Position numbers and translations under genes: made by a program | Notes under the pieces: model-generated | Seen by the model: the letters and a program-made list of their open reading frames with translations, nothing else | Told to the model about the DNA's origin: nothing | The model's database searches: none | In this document: in pieces, positions 55,565 to 64,000 of the stretch | Layout: each line of letters begins with the position of its first letter | Numbering within the stretch: the first letter of the stretch is position 1 | Source: Viola odorata | Taxonomy: Eukaryota > Streptophyta > Magnoliopsida > Malpighiales > Violaceae | DNA length: 64,000 nucleotides | NCBI GenBank assembly: GCA_963691705.1 | Contig: OY829542.1 | Span: 43,459,105-43,523,104 of the forward strand | Reading direction: 5' to 3'

Positions 55565-57133
55565 CTATATCATCCTTCCGCTACCCAAAGCATGATTTGG
55601 AATAGGGTTGATGGTCATGCTAGAACCTTCGAAAGAGATGCATTTGTTCTTGATCAAGCGATCAATCTTTCCTCTAAGGGCAGAGCAGTCTTCTATGACG
55701 TGGCCTTGAGCTCCGGCGTGGTACGTGCATCTAGCAATAGGGTTGTACCACTTCGGGTAAGGAGGTTGTATAGGCTGAATCGGGATTGGCGCAATTTGCC
55801 CGGCTGCCAAGAGATGCTCGTAAATTTCCTCTAAAGGAATGGGAAGAGGTGGTAGCGGTTTCCTATTCCAATGGGTGTGTTGGTTCTTTTGTGGGATATG
55901 CGGTGGAGGCGATGGGGAAGGTTGCCGGTTACCAGGTCCCGAGGAGACAAAGATGACATCTTCCTTCATGATAGGTGCTCCTTTAAGCGTTTCTTCTGGT
56001 GTGGAAGCGGTGATCCTTCCGGATTTAATTCCTTGTTCAACTCTCTCAGCCACCATGACTATGTCAGAAAAGTTATTTGATGGATTGGATATAAGATAGG
56101 TGTAGTAGGGAGCCTTGAAAGTGTTTATGAAAATTGACGAGAGTTCTTTGTCATTTAACGGAGGAGAAATTCTAGATGCTAGCCCTCTCCACCTCTGAGC
56201 GTAAGCCTTCACCGATTCGTCGGTCCTCTTCTCTAGATCCTGTAGATCAGAACGGTCTGGCGCAACTTCTAAGTTGAATTTGTATTGCCTGTAGAAGGCA
56301 TCGGACAGGTATCTCCATGTCCTGATCCTGGCTCTGTCTAGACCCATATACCAAGTTAGGGCGTGCTTGGTCAAGCTTTCTCGGAATAGATGTATCAACA
56401 ACGGCTCGTTGTGGATCATCTCGGCCATCTTATTGCAGTATGCTCTGAGGTGGGTCCTTGGGCATTCTACCCCGGTATACTTTTCGAAGTCAGGGATTTT
56501 GTACTTCGGCGGTACGACGATCCCGGGGACCATACACATATCGGCGGGGCCGGTAGGGTCAAATGGATCAGCCCCTTCAATTGCTCGGAGCCTCTCCTCG
56601 ACTAGATTCAGCCGGTCACTTTTCGGTTGCTCGGCCCTGGTGGGGTTAGAACCGAAGGGTGGCATCAGTCCTGATGAGAACTGCGGTTGTGCTGGGTTGA
56701 AAGTGAGGAGTTGAGTTCCCACAGGTCCGGGAACCGTGCTCGGAGGAATAGGAGGGAGATACAGGTTCTCTGGGTGGGCCTGGCTCTTGCTGGGGTCCAC
56801 AGCAGGGTTGATTGAAAGGTGCTGAAGCGACGAGGAGATCTCTTCACCCGTCTTAACTGGAGGACTTGCAGCGTTGGGTACAGTGAAGGAACTAACCCAT
56901 CTCCAATGGCCCGGGGGGCCGGAAAGTGGCGGGAGTACCGAAGGTCCTGCGACGGTGAGGGAAGAGGAAGGTCTGTTTGTTTGAGGGGGATCAAAACCCG
57001 GTGGCAATTCGGTGACAGCTTCATCCCTTTCCTTTTCGGCCCTGACGGCCCTTTCCGTAGTGATCCTAACTTGCTCCTCTAACTCAGCGATTCTAGCCGT
57101 TAGTGCTTCATCGGTCTTAGCCGGTTCAGTCAT
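55565..57133 (-). CDS. Gag of inner family A (Ogre-like) element
   Basis: The open frame starts further up at 57295, but I choose ATG 57133 (MTEPAKTDEALTARIAELE) because a strong acceptor-like sequence (CCTTTTTTCAGGTT) lies just upstream at about 57205. Domains: N-terminal coiled coil (residues 8-40), Pro/Ser linker, capsid-like Retrotrans_gag region from 'YKIPDFEKYTGVECPRTHLRAYC' to 'VMVAERVEQGIKSGRI', a Pro-rich segment, and a C-X2-H-X5-H-X4-C knuckle-like 'CTYHAGAQGHVIEDC'. About 522 residues, uninterrupted. Gag forms the particle in which the RNA is copied; an intact gag plus missing pol suits a trans-mobilised element. Confidence 0.85.
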   Translation of the reverse strand: MTEPAKTDEALTARIAELEEQVRITTERAVRAEKERDEAVTELPPGFDPPQTNRPSSSLTVAGPSVLPPLSGPPGHWRWVSSFTVPNAASPPVKTGEEISSSLQHLSINPAVDPSKSQAHPENLYLPPIPPSTVPGPVGTQLLTFNPAQPQFSSGLMPPFGSNPTRAEQPKSDRLNLVEERLRAIEGADPFDPTGPADMCMVPGIVVPPKYKIPDFEKYTGVECPRTHLRAYCNKMAEMIHNEPLLIHLFRESLTKHALTWYMGLDRARIRTWRYLSDAFYRQYKFNLEVAPDRSDLQDLEKRTDESVKAYAQRWRGLASRISPPLNDKELSSIFINTFKAPYYTYLISNPSNNFSDIVMVAERVEQGIKSGRITASTPEETLKGAPIMKEDVIFVSSGPGNRQPSPSPPPHIPQKNQHTHWNRKPLPPLPIPLEEIYEHLLAAGQIAPIPIQPIQPPYPKWYNPIARCTYHAGAQGHVIEDCSALRGKIDRLIKNKCISFEGSSMTINPIPNHALGSGRMI

Positions 57134-57295
57134 TTTTCGCTTTTGAAGTCTAGTTAAAGGGAGCCTGTGCGGAGTAGCTTGCTTCCGAGGAGCTATCGTG
57201 AACCTGAAAAAAGGGGAAAAACACAAAAAGAGTGAGTACAAACGAGGATACGCAGGTGACGTGCAATCCCGAGGTCTCCACATTTGCTCATTCAC

Positions 57296-57917
57296 TTTCC
57301 GGCTGTACTTTCATTTGATATTTTCAGGGCGGTCGCGGAGTCGAGATATCCTGGTCGTTGACGAGATATGAAGGAAGCCTCTATACATTCCGATGATACG
57401 ACGCAAATCTGAGATGTTAACGGCGAAACCCAAATCAGCAGGGGCAACCAATGCCGCTATGCTAGGAGGATCTCTTTTCACACTATGCTTTCAACGATGC
57501 AAGGCCTGATGCCTGGTGAACCCAACCAAGGGGAAGGACGATGATCTATGCTATGAACTCGGAATTTCTTGTGATAAACTAAGAGGATAGGGCCATGAGC
57601 GAGTGCTACTTGGCTATTTTGGATGCTTGGTCTGATTTTTCCGGTTTTTTAGTGAAATGATTGTGTTTATCTCGGAGGGGTTTTCTCTTTCTTTTTGCGA
57701 TGGTCTTTTGAGTTGCATTGGGATGGATAATTGATATGAAAAAGATGAGGCAATTTTAATAAATATCCGAAAGAGTACGACTTTATTAAAAGCGTTTACA
57801 AAAGTATGGTACACTTGCCAACTACCTAAGTTCATCAAAAATGGCTAAGATAGATGAAATTAGGGGTCCTAGCTAAAAGAAAAGGTTTGCCGATATCCGA
57901 GCTTTTCCCTAAAGGTG
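57296..57917 (-). other. Spacer between ORF1 and gag (inner element)
   Basis: No supported ORF. It carries T-rich tracts and an acceptor-like site near the gag start, so it may be an intron or untranslated leader. Confidence 0.4.
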
Positions 57918-59639
57918 TCAATCCTGGGCGTCCGAGTTCTCTTGCCAAAGGTACTCTATCGAAGCCAACTCCCCTTTCTGCATTTCTATCTCAGCTTCTA
58001 ATGCGGTAATTCGGCTTTGCAGTGTTTGGCTCTTCCTATCTCCCAGATCTGCTCGAGTAGTCAAGACCCTTATCGCCGAATCCCTGTCTTGGACTATGGC
58101 ACTCGACGCTTCTTTCTTGCGGGTTTCACTGCTCAAGCGTTCGTTGAAGGCCCTGAGGGCCACCTTTTGTTTTACTGTTTGTACCCGGACAAAATCCTTA
58201 TGACGCCGGCGTACCTCATTCTTCTGGACTTCTGCGTAGCATTGACGTGCTTCGGCAGTGTCTCTTTCCTCTGTCATCAGATCTCGCTCTTCCTGCGCTG
58301 CTTGCATTTGCTCTACCACTTGTGCGTAAGCCATAACATCCATTCCTCCACTTACTTGCGATTCTCCTTCCTCTTCTATCGGTTTCTGATTTTCTGGGCG
58401 AGGCAAGACATTGCCGTTGACTCGCTGCAATCTCCACTGTGGATATTGCGGTATCGTTGCTGCAGGGGCGACGCGTCCTCTGAGACAAAAGGGGTAGGCC
58501 CAGTCTTGGGCGTATACCTGGATGTTCTGATTCCCCCCTGTGTGTGGCAGATCTGATTTCGTCATGCCGAAAGTCACTGGAATGATTTGGGTGATGCAAA
58601 ACTGCCTGAGTATGAGGGCAGGGCAGTAGTGGGCAAATCCCCATGCTCCGATTAGAGGAACCCAGGGTAGGGGCCCACAGCAGACGATAGGGTCGGAGGT
58701 TCGCAGCTACTTGGCATGCCAACTGAAGTCCTCTTCTGAGAGGTTGATGAATCGGTTGATCCAGACGTCCTTATTTTCCATCTCCCATTTATCCGTGGTC
58801 ATTGCGTTGATGACTCTGAGCAGAGGGCATGACCTGATGTAGCTTTCGAAGAAGATGGACTGATCAGGAACTTGCTTGAAGTGGCTGATCAACCATACTG
58901 TTAGTAACTGGGTGCAGCAGGTGAGCTTCCCTTTCCCTTTCCTTCGGCCGGAGTCTAATGAACGAAAGGTCTCGGCCAAGATGGTTGTTGTAGGATTGAT
59001 GGCATTTACCTCCATCTCGTAAAAGATGTTGGCTGCTGAAAAGTCGATGGCGTTTCTCATCCTCGGAAAAAGGACGAATCCTACAATGGCGAAGGCCAGA
59101 ATCCTTAAGCGCCTGGCTCCATTGGATAGCTGAAATCGTGCCTCGATATCCGACCAACACCAAACGTAGTCACCCTCCTTGACACGAGTAGTGATTCCTA
59201 ATAGCTTGTCGAGTCTTATTTTTACACTTGCCGAGTCAAGTCGGACATTCTGGTAGATGATTGATATGGGTGATGTGAAGCACATCAAAGCTGAGTACTC
59301 CTCGAGGGGGGGAGTCAAGTCTACTCCTCTGTCGAAAGAGAAGCAATGATAATAGGAATCCCAGAACTTCAGGGCCGCTCGGATGCAATCCCAATCGGTC
59401 TTGACGTCCACTAGGGTCAGTATCTTTCCCTAACTACCCTCAAACTGAGTCTCCTCGTCTTCAGTCAGCTTATTTCTTAACATCTGAATCCTAGTTAAAT
59501 CGAAGTCTACAACCTCTAATTTGATTTTAGTGGTGATGTCAGGGGCGAATCCCTGTTCCAAAAGATCTCCTCGGGCAGCTTGATCGTCGAAGCTTCGTCC
59601 CCCGAAAATATCAAATGAAAGTAACGTAGGTGCTGTCAT
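57918..59639 (-). pseudogene. ORF1 of Ogre-like element (DUF7745-like), two in-frame TAG
   Basis: ATG 59639 (MTAPTLLSFDIFGG) follows a CCACAG|GG acceptor-like site at about 59660. N-terminal domain has 'ALKFWDSYYHCFSFDRGVDLTPPLEEYSAL', 'YVWCWSDIEARF', and 'LRILAFAIVGFVLFPR', the pattern of DUF7745 (the extra ORF upstream of gag in Ogre-type elements). A middle 'GPLPWVPLIGAWGFAHYCPALILRQF' and 'TKSDLP' are followed by a long charged coiled coil (58360-57940) to the stop. TAG at about 59430 and at about 58706 interrupt one continuous frame; both are one transition from Trp or Gln codons. Role of this ORF in transposition is unknown. Confidence 0.8.
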
Positions 59640-59675
59640 AGCGAATGAGCAAGATGGGCCCTGTGGGACAAACAT

Positions 59676-60155
59676 CAGAATTTTAAGTGCTAAGTAAACT
59701 GTGTGTGTGAGAAATCCGCAGTTCGTATAACAGGAAAAATCACATCATCATGCCAACAAGATAAATAGCCACGATAAACAGTTATAATCATGATGCACGT
59801 GCTGGGGCTCTGATTCCGACACCTCTAACTGGCTTGAATGGTTCCCGGATGATACCATGAAAAGGTCCCTAAAGTGTCGTCTAGCGTCCCCGATTCCTTA
59901 CGAAATCGAGTAATCCTTTCAACTGGCTTTAGGGGTTCATCCGAGTTGGGGTTGGTGAACACTACCTAGGACACGTGTCCTAGGGCCTCACTACTACCCT
60001 TCTATTTTGGTAATTGTCCCCTGGGTGTAGGGCGCTATGAAATGCATATGACAATTGATAAAGCAAATAAATGAACAGACCAGCAATTGATCAAAGCAAA
60101 TAAATAAACACATAAACACCTCTCTAAAAAGACAAAACCGGCTCCGACCCTAAAG
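59676..60155 (-). other. 5' untranslated leader of inner element
   Basis: Between the primer-binding site and ORF1; no ORF. Acceptor-like site at its end suggests a 5' intron, not proven. Confidence 0.4.
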
Positions 60156-60173
60156 TCCCCAGTGAAGTCGCCA
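60156..60173 (-). other. Primer-binding site of inner family A element
   Basis: TGGCGACTTCACTGGGGA on the - strand, three bases after the LTR end. It resembles the TGGCGACTC.GCTGGGGA sites reported for Ogre elements (tRNA-Arg). The assignment is from memory of the family. Confidence 0.75.
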
Positions 60174-60176
60174 AAC

Positions 60177-63100
60177 TGTCGCGCCCCACGGAAATCCACC
60201 AAAGAAGGTCATTTGCGAGTGTGCAACGAAATTTGAGACCTTACAATGCTCAGCATAAATAGACGCTTCGCAACATGCAATGAAGTCGCCACCCTAATTT
60301 GGTTGCTAGGTTTAGGGAACCCTAATCGTCATGGCATAGGAAATATAATAAGTAAAAAAAACTAAAGGCACGAAAAAAGGGGTCTGGACCCCAGACAAAA
60401 GGTTCGGGGTCGTATTATGGTCTCGGGAAGGTGTTAGGCACCCGAGTCACATCCGAAAACGGTTACCGGTTGATGAGAGAGGTGTTTTTTAAAAGGTGTT
60501 TGATGAAAATGCGTTTTGTTTTGAAAAGGGGGACCCTCAGAGGAATCGTCACTTTAGTCTTTTTTATGATCATGATGTTCAGGAATAATTAATCGTTGAA
60601 CGGGGTTACCGTTTGATCGTCTTTCGGACAGGGTTACCGTTTATCAAGACCGATTAATTATTCTTGACCGTGACGTAATGGGCAGGATTTTTCGTAAGAC
60701 TGAATGAGCGCCCTCTATGTCATCATCGGGCCATGCATGATTAGATTGATTGCTATGTGAACCTATCATGGATTGCTAACAGAGTACAAATTTAAATGCT
60801 TGATTTTAAAGTGGAAAAACTGATATGGGATCGAAAGTCCCCATGTACATGCAGTCAATATATGCGGGAATTAAAATCACATGAACATGGCATTTTAAGC
60901 AACTCTTTAAACACGTTGTTCATGGTGGTTGATTTTAGTTCTAGCAGTTCTATATATCATGCGTACGATTGATATTTACGAAAAGCGTCGAATAAATAAA
61001 AGGGAATCGAAAGGCGTACTTTCGAGCGAAGCTTAAAATTAAACCTACAAAATGAGAGTATTAGCGATAGCTTGAGAAATAACTACGCAATTTTATGAGT
61101 GCGAAAATTTAAATGACAGTTGATTGTATGCGAGAAATGATGGATTTCACGCATACGAAAGTGAGATACTGAGTTTGCTAAACAAAATGATGACAATTGA
61201 TTGTATGCGAAAAATGATGGATTTTACGCATACGAGATTTAGATGCTGAGTTGATTTGCATGCGAAAAATGATTGATTTTAAGCATACGAGAATTTAGAT
61301 GCTATGTTGATTGCATGCGAAAAATGATGGATTTTACGCATACGAGAATTTAGATGCTACGTGATTGCATGCGAAAAATGATTGATTTTAAGCATGCGAG
61401 AATTTGAATTCTACGTTGATTGCATGCGAAAAATGATTGATTTTACGCATGTGAGAATTAAAATGCTACGTTGATTACATGCGAAAAATGATTGATTTTA
61501 AGCATGTGAGAATTAAAATGCTACGTTGATTGCATGCGAAAATGATTGATTTTACGCATACGAGAATTTGAAGTGATGATAGGATTGCAGAAAAAATTGA
61601 ATGCAGTTGACGACTCACAGGGGATTAAAACAGTTGATGATTTGCAGGAAATAAAACAATTGATATTTGCAAGTGAATAAGCAATTTGATATTTGCAGAA
61701 AATAAAACAGTTGATATTGCGGAAGAATTTCCAGCAGTTTGCGAAAATTAAAGCAGTTGATATTGCGGAAAATAAAACAAGTGATATTTGCAGAAAATAA
61801 AACAGTTGATATTGCGGAAGAATTTCCAGCAGTTTGCGAAAATTAAAGCAGTTGATATTTACGAGAATTAAAATGCGACCGACCATGTAGGCGGTAAAAG
61901 TAAATAACTGAATTTAAATTGCCGAAAATAAATTGCGGAAATTTAAAGTGCGAATAATTGAAACAGTTGATCAGTGCAGAAAATTAAACAGTTGATAAGT
62001 GCAGAAAATTAAACAGTTGATAGATGCAGAAAATTAAACAGTTGATAGATGCGAAAAATAATCATACGAAGCATACGAATTATTTTACGGAAAAACGTGA
62101 TCCGAAGTTTTCGGAAATAATTGGAATTGGGCTGGGCCCACTTGAAAAAATGAAAAAAACAATTGAAATGGGCCAGGAATAGTTCCTGGCCCAAAGGAAA
62201 AAATTGAACGGTGATGGGCCAAGCCCATCACCCATGCATACGTGAACAGTGCCGAGACATGGCACTGTTCATCGTCTTCCTTGGTCGCCGGCGCTACTGC
62301 CGGCGGCCAAGGTCCGGCTGCCCTTGCCCGTTTCGCGCGATCTTCGTACCGAAATGCTCGTCTCCTCGACGACGTCTCGACCGTACAAAGCTTGATTTTT
62401 AGTTTGACTCGTACAAAATTAAATTTTGAAAAAACGACGAAACCGTTAATTATCGAAAACTAATTAATTCGCACAACCTAGCTAACGATTTTTAAAATTG
62501 AATGCATGTATTTAATCTACATCCTACGCGTGATTTATTGACGCAAAAGCTAGCAATTAACCTACTCTAAATCGTGCCAAACGAATTAAAGAAGAAAATG
62601 GCCAAAAGAGCTGAAAATTTCTAGAGAGAGAGAGGGCTCACTTTAAAGCTTGAACTGGACGATCTTCGCTTGAAATAAGCAACTGATCAGAGGGAGGGAA
62701 GAGAGCAAGAAAGCTTGCTGATTTTGGTCCCTATTTGACGAAGGATGGGAGGCTGTATTTATAGCTTTCAAACGCGTGAGGAGAGGGACGCGACTGTGCG
62801 CGTAGAGGCCGCTTGGTCGCGGTGGCGGGGCTACGGCTGTGAGGTGGAGGGTCTAGGCTGCTGTGTGATGATTGACGAGGGGACAGGCAACGGCCGTGAG
62901 GGAACAGGACGTCGGAGCAGGCAGCTCGGTGGCTCGCTCTCCTGTTCATCCGTTCCCATGTTGTTCCCGTGTGCATGGCACACTTAAATGCTCAACCATT
63001 GATTTGGTTGACTATTTCTAGTTGACCAAGATCAATGGTTGAGATTAAATGGTCATTTATGCTATTTAAATGGCCTCGAGCCGAGTCCTGCGAGCAAACG

Positions 63101-63726
63101 TTCGGACATTTCGAACCGAAGGTACCTGCGCGTAGAGAAAAATACGACGAGTCTAACGGTATACAGCGAATAATGAAAATTTCTCATTTGACGTGTTTAT
63201 TTTCTCGTTCAAAAGCGCGAAACGCGGGAACGGAAAAATAAGAACGTTACGCTGAAAATTACGCGAATCGCTGTAGACCGTTGCGACCAGAAAAAAATCT
63301 AGCAACTAGTTGATAGAAAACATTTTTAAGTCGAGCTATTGTCTGAGCAGACTTACTCAGGTCCAATAAAAGCTCGAATAAAAATAATAATAAAATAATA
63401 AAAATACTAAAAAATGCGTTAAAATCTCAAAAATCCTAAAATTCATGAGATGATCAAAAATGGAGAAAAAACTAGCAAACGACTGCCGAATAGCCAAAAA
63501 TATGAGTTTTAAGGCTAAAAATAATATTGACGATAATAATGAAAATATGTGCTGAAAGATTAAAAATGCGATTTCGAAAGCTGACGATGCTAACGATGAT
63601 GCTAAAATGCAACGAAACACCTAAAAATGCTAACGACAGTAAACCAACAGAAAATGACTGTAATTTAACTAAATAACAGAAATGCTAAAATTGATTAAAA
63701 ATGGCGTCAAAATTCGGGTATCAACA
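60177..63726 (-). mobile_element. 5' LTR of inner family A element
   Basis: 3550 bp; TATA box at 62756-62763 (-); hairpins at 62170-62271; about 57-bp subrepeats 61130-61560. It retains 12 bp (near 62290) and 16 bp (near 62995) missing from the 3' LTR, which accounts exactly for the 28-bp length difference. Confidence 0.93.
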
Positions 63727-63731
63727 GGGTG
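63727..63731. repeat. Right target-site duplication of inner element (GGGTG)
   Basis: Matches 46962-46966. Confidence 0.92.
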
Positions 63732-64000
63732 CACCATGCTAGGGCGCAACAAGTTCGTTCCAACATAGAGTAGCGCATCTCACATTCGTTGAATTTTTTG
63801 CTGAGGTAGTAGATGGCTTGTTCACGCCTTCCGGACTCATTGTGCTGTCCCAAAACGCAACCCATGGCGCTAGCCGTGACTGTCATATACATGAGCAATG
63901 GCCGTCCTGGCATCGGAGGAACTAGTACCGGTGGGTTTTGCAGATATGTCTTGATTTTCTCGAAGGCTTCCTGGCAGTCTTCGTCCCATTCTGCATCTCC
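63732..64000 (-). pseudogene. Outer family A pol: end of reverse transcriptase
   Basis: The - strand encodes 'DEDCQEAFEKIKTYL', 'YMTVTASAMGCVLGQHNES' and 'AIYYLSKKFNECEMRYSMLER', the RT thumb/connection region, ending at ALAWCT where the inner element inserted. After removal of the insert and one GGGTG the frame continues directly into RLRQYMLYY at 46961. It continues off the right edge. Confidence 0.88.

Larger units (their letters stand above)
46967..63726 (-). mobile_element. Inner family A element, complete but lacking pol enzymes
   Basis: 16.76 kb between two LTRs (46967-50488 and 60177-63726) and a perfect 5-bp duplication, in - orientation. Order: 5' LTR, primer site, ORF1, gag, a short pol-like remnant, long UTR with tandem arrays, polypurine tract, 3' LTR. 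No RT, RNase H or integrase motif is present in 50489-55560, so it would need enzymes from elsewhere. Confidence 0.92.
37373..64000 (-). mobile_element. Outer family A (Ogre-like) element, 3' part, with nested copy
   Basis: 3' LTR 37373-40499, polypurine tract, long 3' UTR with tandem repeats, integrase, RNase H and RT, in - orientation. The coding part is split at 46966/63727 by the inner element; RT continues at 63732-64000 and off the window. LTR size above 3 kb, primer site of the inner copy, ORF1 and C-terminal pol motifs fit the Tat/Ogre lineage. Confidence 0.9.

Noticed and set aside
57918..59639. ORF1 as an envelope-like gene
   Set aside because: It precedes gag, lacks a signal peptide and transmembrane anchor, and matches the DUF7745-type pattern with coiled coil instead.

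Overview
The window is plant nuclear DNA, almost certainly from a repeat-rich angiosperm chromosome. It consists nearly entirely of nested LTR retrotransposons of the Ty3/gypsy Tat branch, inserted into each other and into a decayed FAR1/FRS-like gene. I see no intact host gene, tRNA, rRNA or organellar segment. Species cannot be named from the sequence.

Two element families dominate. Family B (short LTRs of about 0.45-0.56 kb, termini TGATAAC...TTATCA, Tat/Retand-like) is represented by: element 1 (880-5735, + strand, 3' part only); element 2 (12200-29949, - strand, both LTRs, TSD GTTCA/GTTTA); element X (about 13490-18289, + strand, 3' part, inside element 2); and element 3 (about 31030-37372, + strand, 5' LTR plus gag-pol). 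Family A (LTRs of 3.1-3.55 kb, termini TGTTGATACC...GCGACA on the - strand, Ogre-like) is represented by: a partial LTR at 1-879; an outer element starting at 37373 and running off the right edge, which carries RT, RNase H and integrase; and a complete inner element (46967-63726, TSD GGGTG on both sides) inserted cleanly into the RT/RNase H coding region of the outer one. The inner element has an ORF1 (DUF7745-like) and gag but no RT, RNase H or integrase, so it looks non-autonomous and sits inside its probable helper family.

Layout: 1-879 family A LTR; 880-5735 element 1; 5736-8670 FAR1/FRS-like pseudogene on the - strand, split by a solo LTR (5998-6885); 8761-9276 Tourist-like MITE; 9280-11508 AT-rich, no gene; 11509-12199 and 29955-30180 two halves of an older gypsy remnant split by element 2; 12200-29949 element 2; 30184-31030 probable LTR fragment; 31030-37372 element 3; 37373-64000 family A nest.

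The most interesting content is in family B. Between gag-pol and the 3' LTR, on the strand opposite to gag-pol, lies a cassette of plant-type genes: a Transposase_28-like 'additional ORF' with short introns at a conserved position, a short acidic-tailed ORF, and a helical protein of about 127-143 residues with a near-invariant N-terminus. Several of these start 60-85 bp downstream of their own TATA-like box. Element 2 appears to have two divergent Transposase_28-like genes in tandem. The gag-pol genes are inactivated mostly by stops at Gln, Arg and Trp codons, the pattern expected from cytosine deamination at methylated sites.
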